A stretch of DNA of 64,000 nt, from the NCBI GenBank assembly GCA_900547455.1, contig URGV01000005.1:13743-77742 (forward strand). The letters are read 5' to 3'. Origin of the DNA: an uncultured Oscillospiraceae bacterium. Lineage in GTDB: Bacteria > Bacillota > Clostridia > Oscillospirales > Ruminococcaceae. The position numbers were made by a program, and so were the translations under genes. Below are positions 52,064-60,359 of this stretch, piece after piece. Each line of letters starts with the position of its first letter. Within the stretch, counting starts at the first letter, position 1. The notes below the pieces were generated by a model. The model was not told the DNA's origin. It saw only the letters and a list, made by a program, of their open reading frames with translations, and did not search any database.

Positions 52064-52357
52064 TTAGTCTTTTTTATACTTTTTCCGCGCTGCCAGGTAT
52101 CCGAACCCGAAGCACAGCACGCCGGAACCCAGCGCGGCCTGCAGACAGAACAGCAGGCTTTCCGTCTCGCCGCCTGGCGGCTCCAGGATACTCTCGGCCC
52201 AGGGCTCATAGTCCGGGTCGATTGCAAGGATGGCCTCCTCCGCGGCGCCGTCCGCTCCGCCAAACTCAGAGTTTTTGACGCTGAGCAGCGGGAAGGCGGC
52301 GATGATGACGCACGCAAGCAGCAGGAGTGCGATGGTGATTTTTACAGATTTTGTCAT
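52064..52357 (-). CDS. cbiN: Cobalt transport protein CbiN
   Basis: 97 residues with two membrane helices (about 7-25 and 69-88) joined by an acidic external loop containing EFGGADGAAEEAI and D-P-D-Y-E-P-W, the conserved CbiN segment. CbiN is the small subunit that loads cobalt into CbiM. It lies 30 nt after cbiM. Confidence 0.93.
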   Translation of the reverse strand: MTKSVKITIALLLLACVIIAAFPLLSVKNSEFGGADGAAEEAILAIDPDYEPWAESILEPPGGETESLLFCLQAALGSGVLCFGFGYLAARKKYKKD

Positions 52358-52387
52358 GGCTGTTTTCCTCCTTGTCCGATGAGCGGC

Positions 52388-53131
52388 TTAGTAGTTGGCG
52401 TAGGCAAGCTCGGAAAGCTCCCCCGAGGCGTAGGATTCCAGCGCCAGAATAACGGCGACCGAAAGCAGTCCCTCCACAATGGCCAGCGGCACCTGGGTGA
52501 CCGCAAAGATGCCCAGAAAGGTGGCGACAGAGGCCATCACGCCGCCCTCCGCCGCCGGATGGGCCAGACCAAGCTGGACGCTGGTGACGCAGTAGGTGAA
52601 CAGGTCGCCCAGGCAGGCAGCCAGAAAGACCGAAACCGATTTGTTGACGTTGAGCTTGCGGCACAGGCGAAAGACGCCGTAGCTGACAAAAGGCCCGGCA
52701 ATCGCCATCGAGAAGGTGTTGGCGCCCAGCGTGGTCAGCCCGCCGTGTGCCAGCAGCAGCGCCTGGAACAGCAGCACGATGATGCCGATTACGCTCATCG
52801 CGCTGGGGCCAAACAGGATGGCGCCCAGCCCTGTCCCGGTGGGGTGGGAGCTGGAGCCGGTGACGCTGGGGATCTTGAGGGCGGAGAGCACAAAGGCATA
52901 GGCGCCGGCCATCGCCAGGATCAGCAGCGCCTTGCGGTGTTGGGCCACCGTCCGTTTAATGGAGATCAGGCCCGCGGCCAGAAAGGGCAGGCACAGCGCG
53001 CCCCAGGCCACCGCGTGACCGATGGGCAGATAGCCCTCCATGATGTGCATTGCGCTGGCGCTGGACGGCACGGCAAACAGCAGGGCCGCGGCGCAGCTGA
53101 GGGTGAACAGTCTTTTTTCGTTTTTCTTCAT
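52388..53131 (-). CDS. cbiM: Cobalt-binding S component CbiM
   Basis: 247 residues. An N-terminal signal sequence ([19 protein letters not shown], cleavage near SASA) leaves a mature protein that begins MHIMEGYLP, whose Met/His N-terminus coordinates the metal in CbiM/Nik[19 protein letters not shown] and [12 protein letters not shown] are conserved membrane loops. It is the first gene after the cobalamin riboswitch. Confidence 0.96.
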   Translation of the reverse strand: MKKNEKRLFTLSCAAALLFAVPSSASAMHIMEGYLPIGHAVAWGALCLPFLAAGLISIKRTVAQHRKALLILAMAGAYAFVLSALKIPSVTGSSSHPTGTGLGAILFGPSAMSVIGIIVLLFQALLLAHGGLTTLGANTFSMAIAGPFVSYGVFRLCRKLNVNKSVSVFLAACLGDLFTYCVTSVQLGLAHPAAEGGVMASVATFLGIFAVTQVPLAIVEGLLSVAVILALESYASGELSELAYANY

Positions 53132-53256
53132 GGCAAATTACCATCCTTTCCGCGCCTGTTCGAAAAGGCGCACAAAATGTAATTTCCCGGCGGAGAAATG
53201 CTTGTGTTTTGGCGCGCTGGTCCCCCAAAAAAGCAGGATGGCTATTTTGAGAATCA

Positions 53257-53317
53257 ACGCAAAAGCGCCCTTCAGCAAAGCTGAAAGGCGCACCAAAACA
53301 AGGAATCCACCGGATTC
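53257..53317 (-). promoter_or_regulatory. Attenuator hairpins of the cobalt operon
   Basis: On the minus strand a GGAATCC-GGT-GGATTCC hairpin (53301-53317) is followed by a 12-bp GCGCCTTTCAGC-TTT-GCTGAAGGGCGC stem (53265-53291) with TTTTGCG after it. It lies between the riboswitch and cbiM and fits an expression platform acting by termination, though the T-run is modest. Confidence 0.6.
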
Positions 53318-53365
53318 CCAATTTTCTTGCGCCTGCTATCGTCCATAGTAGGAGCAAAACCCTTT

Positions 53366-53546
53366 GCTGGGCAGGTCTTCTGGCTTCGGCGTCAACAGAA
53401 TCGAACCTCTTCCCACCTTGCGGCAGTGAGCGGACTGGTTGCTTTTGTTTGTTCGATCCCTCAACCGGTACAGCAGTGGCGACTGCGCGGGCATTCCCCG
53501 ACTTCCCTATTCTCAAAACAGTTGCTGTTTTGCACCCGGCAAAGTT
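53366..53546 (-). ncRNA. Cobalamin (B12) riboswitch
   Basis: Minus strand reads GAGAATAGGGAAGTC, then GAATGCCCGCGCAGTCGCCACTG (the conserved B12-box core, here with GTCGCCACTG) and, 100 nt on, AAGCCAGAAGACCTGCCC (the AGCCAGGAGACCTGCC element). These are the three hallmarks of cobalamin riboswitches. It lies 235 nt upstream of cbiM and would shut cobalt import off when adenosylcobalamin is plentiful. Confidence 0.93.
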
Positions 53547-53581
53547 AAATTGTGAAAGATGCAGACTTTGTCTGCACCTTA

Positions 53582-53610
53582 AAGGTAACACAAGCGGAAA
53601 AGGATGTCAA
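53582..53610 (-). promoter_or_regulatory. Promoter of the riboswitch-cbiMNQO transcript
   Basis: Minus strand: consensus TTGACA (53605-53610), 17-nt spacer, extended -10 TGT-TACCTT (53582-53587). A TGCAGAC-TTT-GTCTGCA hairpin (53560-53576) opens the transcript. Confidence 0.7.
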
Positions 53611-53668
53611 GAGTTTTATGAATAAAATGTTAATTTCTTTCCGCTTCCGTGAGGAGGAGAAAAATGGC

Positions 53669-53697
53669 TTGCCCGGCCGCGCAAGAAGTGCTATCCT
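53669..53697 (+). promoter_or_regulatory. Promoter of thpR
   Basis: TTGCCC (53669-53674), 17-nt spacer, extended -10 TGC-TATCCT (53692-53697). Confidence 0.6.
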
Positions 53698-53731
53698 ATA
53701 AGTAAGGAAGTTTGTGAAGGAGGGGAGTCCC

Positions 53732-54277
53732 ATGAGATTGTTTGTGGCAATTCTGCTGAGCGAACCGGTCAAGGACATGCTGATGCAGACCATCCGGCAG
53801 CTGCAGCCCGCGGTGCTGGACGGCAGATTTTCCCACCGGGAAAACCTGCACCTGACGCTGGCCTTTCTGGGGGAGAGCAGCCTCAAACCGGCGCAGCAGG
53901 CGCTGCATCAGCTCAGCGGGCCCTCCTTTGCGATGACGGTGGAGGGGGTCGGCCGCTTCCGGCGGGACGGCGGGGATATCCTGTGGGCCGGTGTGCGCAA
54001 AAATCCCGACCTCTCCGCGCTGGCCCAGCAGGTGCAGCTGGCCTTTTCCCAAAAGGGATTCTCGCTGGAAAAAAGGCCGTTTGCCGCCCACCTCACTCTG
54101 GGCCGGCAGGTGCTGCTGCCAGAGGGGTTTAATCTCAAAGCCTTCTCCAAAACGCTGCCCGCCAGCTCGATGCAGGTGGAGCGGGTGAGCCTGATGAAAT
54201 CCGAGCGGATCAACGGGCGGCTGACCTACACCGAGATGGACTTTGTGGGATTGAATAAGAATCGCGAGCAAAAATAG
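53732..54277 (+). CDS. thpR: RNA 2',3'-cyclic phosphodiesterase (2'-5' RNA ligase family)
   Basis: 181 residues, two-H phosphoesterase fold. The paired catalytic motifs are H40-L-T42-L and H120-L-T122-L. The family opens 2',3'-cyclic phosphates to 2'-phosphates and ligates tRNA halves in vitro. ATG 53732 follows GGAGGGG; the preceding in-frame ATG would leave no ribosome site. It is monocistronic, between the cobalt operon and tdh. Confidence 0.93.
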   Translation: MRLFVAILLSEPVKDMLMQTIRQLQPAVLDGRFSHRENLHLTLAFLGESSLKPAQQALHQLSGPSFAMTVEGVGRFRRDGGDILWAGVRKNPDLSALAQQVQLAFSQKGFSLEKRPFAAHLTLGRQVLLPEGFNLKAFSKTLPASSMQVERVSLMKSERINGRLTYTEMDFVGLNKNREQK

Positions 54278-54327
54278 TAGGGATTTTACAAAAACGATTC
54301 AAAAGAAAAATTCTTACAAAAAATCGC

Positions 54328-54356
54328 TTGAAAAGATTTTAAAGTAATGCTAATAT
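54328..54356 (+). promoter_or_regulatory. Promoter of tdh-kbl
   Basis: TTGAAA (54328-54333), 17-nt spacer, extended -10 TGC-TAATAT (54351-54356). The 125-nt leader has an AGCACA/TGTGCT stem and a GGAAGGCCTTCC palindrome; it does not match the glycine riboswitch core. Confidence 0.75.
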
Positions 54357-54490
54357 GTATCTGTAACAAGCACAACCGAACAGGAGTGTGCTCTATATAA
54401 AGACACATATCCGTTTTCCGGCGGACAAAAGTGGAAGGCCTTCCGGTGGAGAGCGGTATCAAGAAGAGAAATATAGAAAGGGAGATTACA

Positions 54491-55567
54491 ATGAACGACA
54501 ACAAAATGTGGGCTCTTGTAAAAGAAAAGGCAGCTCCTGGACTTGCCCTCAAGAGAGTAGACATCCCGGAAGTTGGCACCAACGATGTCAAGATCAAAAT
54601 TCACAAAACCGCCATCTGCGGCACCGACGTTCACATCTATCAGTGGAACGAGTGGGCACAGCACACCATCGCTGTTGGCCAGACTGCCGGCCACGAGTAT
54701 GTCGGCGAGATCGTCGAGGTTGGTCCTGGCGTACAGGGCTTCAAGGTTGGCGACATTGTTTCCGGCGAAGGCCACATCACCTGCGGCAAATGCCGCAACT
54801 GCCTGGAAGGCCACAAGGAAAACTGCAAGGATGCTAAAGGTGTCGGCGTAAACCGCGACGGCTGCTTTGCGGAATATCTGGTCATCCCATCCTCCAACGT
54901 ATGGCCGACCAACCCGAACATCCCGGAAGAGATGTACGCCATCTTCGATCCGTTCGGCAACGCCACCCACACCGCTCTGTCCTACGACATGCTGGGTGAG
55001 GACGTGCTGATCACCGGCGCAGGCCCGATCGGCATTATGGCCGCAGCAATCGCCAAATTTGCAGGCGCAAGACACGTCGTCATCACCGACCTCAACGAGT
55101 ACCGTCTGGACCTGGCCAAGAAGCTGGGCGCAACCAGAACCGTCAACCTGACCAAAGAGAAGATCTCTGACGTCATGGCAGAGCTGGGCATGAAGGAAGG
55201 CTTCGACGTCGGTCTGGAAATGTCCGGCGCAGGCTCCGCGCTCAACGACATGATCGAGAACATGAAGCACGGCGGCAAGATCGCGCTGCTGGGTCTGCAG
55301 AGACCAGGCACCGGCGTCAACTGGGAGACCATCATCTGGAACGGCCTGAACATCCGCGGCATCTACGGACGCAAGGTTTGGGATACCTGGTACAAGATGA
55401 CCACCATGCTGGAAGCAGGTCTGGACATCTCCGCCATCATCACCCACAGACTGAACATCAAGGACTACAAGAAGGGCTTTGACGCGATGATTTCCGGCCA
55501 GTCCGGCAAGGTCATCCTCAACTGGGAAGACATCGACAAACTGGAACCACAGTCCCAGGATTGCTAA
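54491..55567 (+). CDS. tdh: L-threonine 3-dehydrogenase
   Basis: 358 residues, zinc-dependent MDR dehydrogenase oxidising L-threonine to 2-amino-3-ketobutyrate. The catalytic zinc cysteine is C43 in AICGTDVH, the [12 protein letters not shown] segment follows, the structural zinc is held by [15 protein letters not shown], and [14 protein letters not shown] is the NAD-binding turn. I start at ATG 54491 behind AGGGAG. It lies 39 nt before kbl, whose product uses the unstable ketobutyrate at once. Confidence 0.96.
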   Translation: MNDNKMWALVKEKAAPGLALKRVDIPEVGTNDVKIKIHKTAICGTDVHIYQWNEWAQHTIAVGQTAGHEYVGEIVEVGPGVQGFKVGDIVSGEGHITCGKCRNCLEGHKENCKDAKGVGVNRDGCFAEYLVIPSSNVWPTNPNIPEEMYAIFDPFGNATHTALSYDMLGEDVLITGAGPIGIMAAAIAKFAGARHVVITDLNEYRLDLAKKLGATRTVNLTKEKISDVMAELGMKEGFDVGLEMSGAGSALNDMIENMKHGGKIALLGLQRPGTGVNWETIIWNGLNIRGIYGRKVWDTWYKMTTMLEAGLDISAIITHRLNIKDYKKGFDAMISGQSGKVILNWEDIDKLEPQSQDC

Positions 55568-55606
55568 TCTGACTTAGGCAACGATTAAGAAAGGGTTGAT
55601 TTAGAA

Positions 55607-56803
55607 ATGGCACGTAAAAATGACATTCTGAGCATTTACTCCAAAGAAGTCGAAGACATCAAGGCAGCCGGCCTGTTCAAGGGCGAGGTTCCGATCGTTT
55701 CTCCACAGAGCGCAAAGGTAAAGCTGGAGGACGGCAGAACCGTCATCAACATGTGCGCCAACAACTACCTGGGCCTGGGCGACAACCAGAGACTGATCGA
55801 CGCAGCCAAGAGAACCTACGATGAGAGAGGCTACGGCGTTGCTTCCGTCCGCTTCATCTGCGGCACACAGGATATCCACAAACAGCTCGAGAAGAAGATC
55901 TCCGGCTTCCTGGGCACCGACGACACCATCCTGTACTCCTCCTGCTTCGACGCAAACGGCGGCCTGTTTGAGACCATCCTGACCGCTGACGACGCTGTCA
56001 TCAGCGACGAGCTCAACCACGCTTCGATCATCGACGGCATCCGTCTTTGCAAAGCAAAGAGATTCAGATACAAAAACAACAACATGGAGGACCTGGAAGC
56101 CAAACTGAAAGAGGCTGACGAGGCCGGTGCCAGAATCAAACTGATCGCGACCGACGGCGTCTTCTCGATGGACGGCATCATCTGCAACCTGAAGGGTGTC
56201 TGCGACCTGGCAGACAAATACAATGCGCTGGTTATGGTTGACGACAGCCACGCGGTTGGCTTTGTCGGCAAACATGGACGCGGCACCGCAGAGCACTGCG
56301 GCGTTGAGGGCCGTGTTGACATCATCACCGGCACCCTGGGCAAAGCACTGGGTGGCGCATCCGGCGGCTACACCACCGGACGCAAAGAGATCATCGACCT
56401 GCTCAGACAGAGAAGCCGTCCATACCTGTTCTCCAACTCCCTGGCTCCAGCCATTGCAGGCGCCAGCATCGAGATGTTCAACATGCTTGAGGAGAGCACC
56501 GCTCTGCGCGACCACCTGGAGGAGGTCACCGCTTACTACCGCGACCTGCTGGTCAAAGAGGGCTTCGACATCATCCCGGGCACCCATCCATGCGTACCGG
56601 TCATGATCTATGACGAGGTTACCGCTGCTGAATTTGCAGAGCGCATGAGAGCGAAGGGCGTTTACGTTGTTGCCTTCTCCTATCCGGTTGTTCCAAAGGG
56701 CAAAGCGAGAATCCGTACCCAGGTTTGCGCAAGCCACACCAAAGAGGACATCGACTTCATCGTAAAATGCTTCAAAGAAGTCAGAGCCGAGATGGGACTT
56801 TAA
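55607..56803 (+). CDS. kbl: Glycine C-acetyltransferase (2-amino-3-ketobutyrate CoA ligase)
   Basis: 398 residues, alpha-oxoamine synthase family, PLP-dependent. It cleaves 2-amino-3-ketobutyrate with CoA to glycine and acetyl-CoA. The Schiff-base lysine is K246 in [25 protein letters not shown] and [11 protein letters not shown] are the cofactor-binding segments. The tdh and kbl genes use AGA and GCA codons more than the neighbouring core genes, consistent with high expression. Its terminator follows at 56833. Confidence 0.96.
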   Translation: MARKNDILSIYSKEVEDIKAAGLFKGEVPIVSPQSAKVKLEDGRTVINMCANNYLGLGDNQRLIDAAKRTYDERGYGVASVRFICGTQDIHKQLEKKISGFLGTDDTILYSSCFDANGGLFETILTADDAVISDELNHASIIDGIRLCKAKRFRYKNNNMEDLEAKLKEADEAGARIKLIATDGVFSMDGIICNLKGVCDLADKYNALVMVDDSHAVGFVGKHGRGTAEHCGVEGRVDIITGTLGKALGGASGGYTTGRKEIIDLLRQRSRPYLFSNSLAPAIAGASIEMFNMLEESTALRDHLEEVTAYYRDLLVKEGFDIIPGTHPCVPVMIYDEVTAAEFAERMRAKGVYVVAFSYPVVPKGKARIRTQVCASHTKEDIDFIVKCFKEVRAEMGL

Positions 56804-56832
56804 TCCGACAATTTGCCAATACATAAACACCA

Positions 56833-56873
56833 GAGAGACGGCGCAGTCAAAAGCTGCGCCGTCTCTTTTTGGG
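56833..56873 (+). terminator. Terminator of tdh-kbl
   Basis: A perfect AGAGACGGCGCAG / CTGCGCCGTCTCT stem with 7-nt loop and T-run. Confidence 0.93.
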
Positions 56874-56884
56874 TTCCTGCGGCC

Positions 56885-57185
56885 ACCAGCGGGGGAATTT
56901 TGCAGGAGCGGGAGTCCCTGCTCCCCCCATGCAGGCGCTCCGCCCTGCACCCGGGTGGCTTTCCCGTCGCGGGGAAAGTCACCAAAGGCGCGCCAAGGGC
57001 TGTGCCCTTTGGAATCCCCTAAGGGGGACGCTATCGCTCCCCCTGCGGCAAGCCGCAACCCCCTCGATGGGGGTTCTGCCACAGCAAAAGACCGATTTGC
57101 CACTTTGAGTTTGTGGGCAAACCGGTCTTTATTGTTTCATTTGGCTTTGACGAAGAGGAATCTTCTGCTTTCAATCCGTGGCGCA
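56885..57185 (-). repeat. Dispersed structured element A2 (minus orientation)
   Basis: Second copy of the A-type element, colinear with A1. It has a GGTGGCTTTCCC / GGGAAAGTCACC hairpin (56954-56983; one G-T pair), a GCAGG-GCGGAGCG-CCTGC hairpin (56931-56948), a third stem GCAGG...CCTGC (about 56902-56921), the shared block GGCTGTGCCCTTTGGAATCCCC, the AAGACCGATTTGCCAC / GTGGGCAAACCGGTCTT hairpin (57090-57130) and TCAATCCGTGGC. The section between (about 57021-57075) differs from A1 but also folds (GGGGG/CCCCC stems). Confidence 0.75.
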
Positions 57186-57262
57186 GGAGCATCGCGGGGG
57201 CGATGCGGTTGCACGTTTGGGTGCAACTTTTGGGGGGATTCGGGGTATAGGTGAAGGGGGGA

Positions 57263-57526
57263 GATGAAACGAAATTGAAACGAAGTCATGAAACGAAGTC
57301 CGCGGGAGGGAAATTGCTGGGCAAAAGTTCACGCAGGCTTCACGATTAAAGGCCAAAAAGCCGGTTCGTTTCAAGTTGGTTTCACGTTCGTTTCAAGGTT
57401 CGTTTCATCAAAAAGTGGCTTAGTTAAGCCGTTTGTTGGCTATATGAAACGAAAGAAACGAACTTTTATAAGAAAAGGAATAGAGTATATAGATAGTAGA
57501 GAAAAGAGTTTAGAGCTTCGTTTCAC
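57263..57526. repeat. Cluster of TGAAACGAA motifs in both orientations
   Basis: Plus-strand copies at 57265, 57276, 57289, 57445 and a GAAACGAA at 57555-like spacing (57455); minus-oriented TTCGTTTCA copies at 57365, 57387, 57399 and 57517, plus a one-base variant at 57376. About ten copies in 265 nt, with spacings of 10-13 nt inside groups. The second half is very AT-rich compared with the flanks. A 34-codon frame (57444-57548) without a ribosome site crosses it and is not called. Function unknown; the layout recalls iterons or a multi-site operator. Confidence 0.65.
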
Positions 57527-57639
57527 TGAATTGTGGGGTATCGATTGACGGGAATGTGAACTACCCCCTAATCAGCCCGCCTGCCGCGCCGCTCCCCGAG
57601 GATGCCGCAGACCTTTTTACCCTCCACCAATACCGCTAG

Positions 57640-57895
57640 GGTACAGGGCCGGGGGATCAAAGGGGGCGAGGCCCCCTTCGCCGGAGGTCCAGGAACCAGG
57701 AGGTTCCTGGCGTATCTTTGCCTACTTTCTCTACGCGAGAAAGTAGGCCGGGGCTTGGGGCGGAGCGCCCAAAAGGTGGCCGCAGGAGCTACCAGCTCCG
57801 CATAAACTCCCGGGGCTTGGGGCGGAGCGCCCAAAAGGTGGGTCGCAGAGACTATGTCCTTGCATAAACCCCCGGGGGCCGCGGGGGCCGCAGCC
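57640..57895 (+). repeat. Dispersed structured element B1 (plus orientation, two tandem units)
   Basis: Hairpins in order: GGGGGC-GAG-GCCCCC (near 57661-57677), CCAGGAACC-AGGA-GGTTCCTGG (57689-57710) and CCTACTTTCTC-TACGC-GAGAAAGTAGG (57721-57747). Then come two tandem 62-bp units (57749-57810 and 57811-57872) whose first 31 bases are identical. Each unit has a TTGGG-GCGGAGCG-CCCAA hairpin (57755-57772, 57817-57834) and a third stem (GCAGGAGC / GCTCCGC at 57782-57801). It lies just downstream of the minus-strand hydrolase gene. Reading frames through it are shadows. Confidence 0.8.
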
Positions 57896-57906
57896 CCTTG
57901 CATTTG

Positions 57907-59793
57907 CTACTCGATGCTGTACCCGCTGGAAGCAAAATCAACCGTCACCACCGTGCCGTCGCTAAAGATGCTCCGCTGGCGCAGCCCCTGCGCGTCAAGC
58001 AGCTCGTGGCGGACAAGCTCACACTTGGCAACCCGCTCATGCAGGGCGCAGACCGCGTCGCAGCGGCGGATGTTCTCCTTCATCTCCAACGCTGCCGCCT
58101 CGCTGAACGAGCCGTCGGTGTTGGCGTAGGCGCCGTCGCGGATGAGGTAGGGCGCGCCGCCGTTTAACAGCGCGTAGAGCATCAGGTCCTCGGTGTCGCT
58201 CAGCTTCTCCATCATCCACGGCTCGATCACGCAGTCGTGGTAGACCAGGTTGAACAGCGGAACCGGGATGCCCTCCTTCGGGGTGCCCGGCGCCTGCAGC
58301 ATGAAGTGGTAGGGCGCATAGTGGCAGAAGACCAGGCTCTGCATGCTCCAGTCGGAGACCTCCTCCGAGCTGGAGAGGATGCCGTGGGAGAGCAGCCAGT
58401 CAAAGCAGTTTTTGCGGTACTCATAGCACTCCCGGCGGGTCATGCGGTGCAGGGGATTGGCGCACTCGTCGCCCTCGTTGCAGGTAAAGACGTCCAGATA
58501 AGCGCCGTCCAGCCGGATGCCGTGGGAGAGCAGCTCGGTGAAGTTGCGGCGGACATAGGACTGGGCCTGGGTGGCGCACAGGTAGGTCTGCGGGCCGCCC
58601 GCCCATCTGGCGTGCTGGGGATAGCTGCCGTCCGGCAGCATGGTGGCGTAGGCCGGGTCGAAGGTCGGCGCGTCCAGATAGTAGTCGCGGTACTGGTCAT
58701 GGATGCCGAACAGATAGCCCAGCCGGTGCATGGTGTCGCACAGCTCCTTCATGCCCTCCCAGCCGCCGGCCTCGGCACAGGCAGGCAGATAGTCCGGGTG
58801 CTGGTTGTCATAGCCCGGCTGCGCCCATCCGTCGAGATGCAGGTACATCTTTTTGACGCCAAGCTCGTGGAGGTTTTCCATCTCTCTGGTTCTGGCGGCG
58901 AAGGTGGTGACGAAGTTGTTCTTCTCCGGGTTTTCCGGGTCATAGAAGTCGGACTTTGGATTGACATTGGTCTTGATGCCGCAGTGAACAAAGCAGCAGC
59001 CGATCAGGTCGTTGACCGAGGGCACCCGCGCGGCCTTCTCCGCCAGCGAGGTGAACAGGCCGTGCTCCTTGACGTAGCTACGGTAGACCTTGCACAGGTC
59101 GTTGTAGTCGCAGCTGTCCAGGAAGGTGTACTCCAGGCAGCGGCGGTAGTCCATCCGGCTAAGGCTCGGTTCCCACCAGGCGCCGATGTGGGTGTAAGGC
59201 CCGCCCGCCGGATGCTCGGCATAGACGCCGCCGTTCCAGGGGGTGGAGGCGATGGCGATGTAGCCCGCGCCGCCCTTGACCTGGCCAAACCAGGGCATGT
59301 AGCTGCCCGCGGTCAAAAACTGCCCGTTAAAGCTCAGCTTGCCCAGCGCGACCTCCCAGTCGTTGGGGATCAGCAGGCCCTGACCCTCGTTGAGCAGGGT
59401 GTAATTTTCAAGCTGCCCCTCGTCGAATTCCATGTAGCCCGGCCAGCGCACCTGCTGGACGGCGAGGTCGTTTTCGCAGATTGGAATCCACTCAAAGTGG
59501 ACCGTCCCGTTGACTGCCTCCACCCAGACGACGGTGTCGAAGGCGTAGGAATCCGCCTTGCCGCGAAAGCTGCGGAAGGTAGAGTGGATGCCTTCACCGA
59601 TGCCGTTGCGAAAGGCGGTGTGGGTGATCTGCTGCCACTCCAAAAAGGAAAGGTCGCCCTTTTCGGTGCAGATGACCGGCCGGTAGCGGTCGCTCCATCT
59701 CCATTCCGTCCCGTTTTTGCCGCCGGTGCGAATGCTGTATGATAACGTTTCTTCGTCCAGATGCAGGACGATTTCTCCCACCTGTATCTCCAT
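57907..59793 (-). CDS. Putative glycoside hydrolase (DUF5696-like TIM barrel)
   Basis: 628 residues, cytoplasmic (no signal peptide). The N-terminal 240 residues form a beta-sandwich typical of retaining hydrolases of the GH31/GH101 type. The barrel follows with KKMYLHLDGWAQPGYDN, MHRLGYLFGIHDQYRDYY, HGIRLDGAYLDVFTCNEGDE (candidate nucleophile aspartate near residue 434) and LSSSEEVSDW (candidate acid/base glutamate), ending in a small C-terminal beta-domain. The closest match I recognise is the DUF5696 group; GH101 is an alternative. Start ATG 59793 gives 9-nt spacing from GGAGG; ATG 59799 is also possible. Substrate unknown. Confidence 0.75.
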   Translation of the reverse strand: MEIQVGEIVLHLDEETLSYSIRTGGKNGTEWRWSDRYRPVICTEKGDLSFLEWQQITHTAFRNGIGEGIHSTFRSFRGKADSYAFDTVVWVEAVNGTVHFEWIPICENDLAVQQVRWPGYMEFDEGQLENYTLLNEGQGLLIPNDWEVALGKLSFNGQFLTAGSYMPWFGQVKGGAGYIAIASTPWNGGVYAEHPAGGPYTHIGAWWEPSLSRMDYRRCLEYTFLDSCDYNDLCKVYRSYVKEHGLFTSLAEKAARVPSVNDLIGCCFVHCGIKTNVNPKSDFYDPENPEKNNFVTTFAARTREMENLHELGVKKMYLHLDGWAQPGYDNQHPDYLPACAEAGGWEGMKELCDTMHRLGYLFGIHDQYRDYYLDAPTFDPAYATMLPDGSYPQHARWAGGPQTYLCATQAQSYVRRNFTELLSHGIRLDGAYLDVFTCNEGDECANPLHRMTRRECYEYRKNCFDWLLSHGILSSSEEVSDWSMQSLVFCHYAPYHFMLQAPGTPKEGIPVPLFNLVYHDCVIEPWMMEKLSDTEDLMLYALLNGGAPYLIRDGAYANTDGSFSEAAALEMKENIRRCDAVCALHERVAKCELVRHELLDAQGLRQRSIFSDGTVVTVDFASSGYSIE

Positions 59794-59887
59794 TTTCATT
59801 TTCCTCCTGAAATCAAGATTGCTGCCCCTGGCAGATTATCTCCATTATAGCAGATTGCGCGCGATTGCACAACGAAAAATAGCGAAG

Positions 59888-59927
59888 TGAAAAAAGAAAC
59901 CTGATGCCAAACGGCATCAGGTTCAAA
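59888..59927 (-). terminator. Terminator of the 100-residue membrane protein gene
   Basis: Minus strand: GAACCTGATGCC / GGCATCAGGTTTC stem with GTTT loop, followed by T6. Confidence 0.88.
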
Positions 59928-59956
59928 AGGGGTAAGCGTGAGGAACAATCCCCGCC

Positions 59957-60259
59957 TCAGATGGTCGATTCGATCCGGCGGGAAGGTGGCTGCTTTTTGT
60001 TGTCAAAGGGCGGCTGTCTGCGGTCGAGCAGGCGGGGAATCAGTCCGGCCGCCAGCAGGATCAGCAGTCCGGTCAGCAGCAGCACCGCAGCCTGAAGGGA
60101 AAAGGTATCGTCCAGGATGGTGCGCACCGACGCGATGCCGACAATCAGCAGATACAGTCCGGTCGGCAGATAGCACAGCAGGGAGGTTCCCTGTCTGGAA
60201 AGCTGCCATTGGGTGAAACATAACAGGGCAAAGAGCAAAGCTAATAAGATGTTGGACAT
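59957..60259 (-). CDS. Small membrane protein, 100 residues
   Basis: Not recognised as a named family. Three hydrophobic helices (about 2-14, 25-43 and 52-75) are followed by a basic, proline-rich cytoplasmic tail (LLDRRQPPFDNKKQPPSRR). ATG 60259 follows AGAGGTATC. It ends in its own terminator and starts about 100 nt after the anti-sigma gene, so it may be read with the sigma operon or separately. Confidence 0.65.
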   Translation of the reverse strand: MSNILLALLFALLCFTQWQLSRQGTSLLCYLPTGLYLLIVGIASVRTILDDTFSLQAAVLLLTGLLILLAAGLIPRLLDRRQPPFDNKKQPPSRRIESTI

Positions 60260-60359
60260 AATCGATACCTCTTTTCCGAAGATATTTTCAAAAAGAATCA
60301 AAACCTTTATAAACCAAAACGGTGCTGCGGGGGAATGGACTTCAGGCAAAGTGAAAAAC

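Noticed and set aside
51473-53182. A 569-codon plus-strand frame over cbiMNQ
   Set aside because: Antisense shadow; the minus strand has a complete riboswitch-controlled cobalt operon.
54364-54490. Glycine riboswitch before tdh-kbl
   Set aside because: The hairpins present do not show the conserved glycine aptamer core.
57263-57526. CRISPR array
   Set aside because: The TGAAACGAA motifs are 9 nt long, occur in both orientations and have 2-4 nt between copies in places, unlike 24-40 nt repeats with equal-length spacers.
57602-57903. Small proteins in the B1 element (both strands)
   Set aside because: The frames are made of hairpin sequence, lack ribosome sites and change with each repeat copy.
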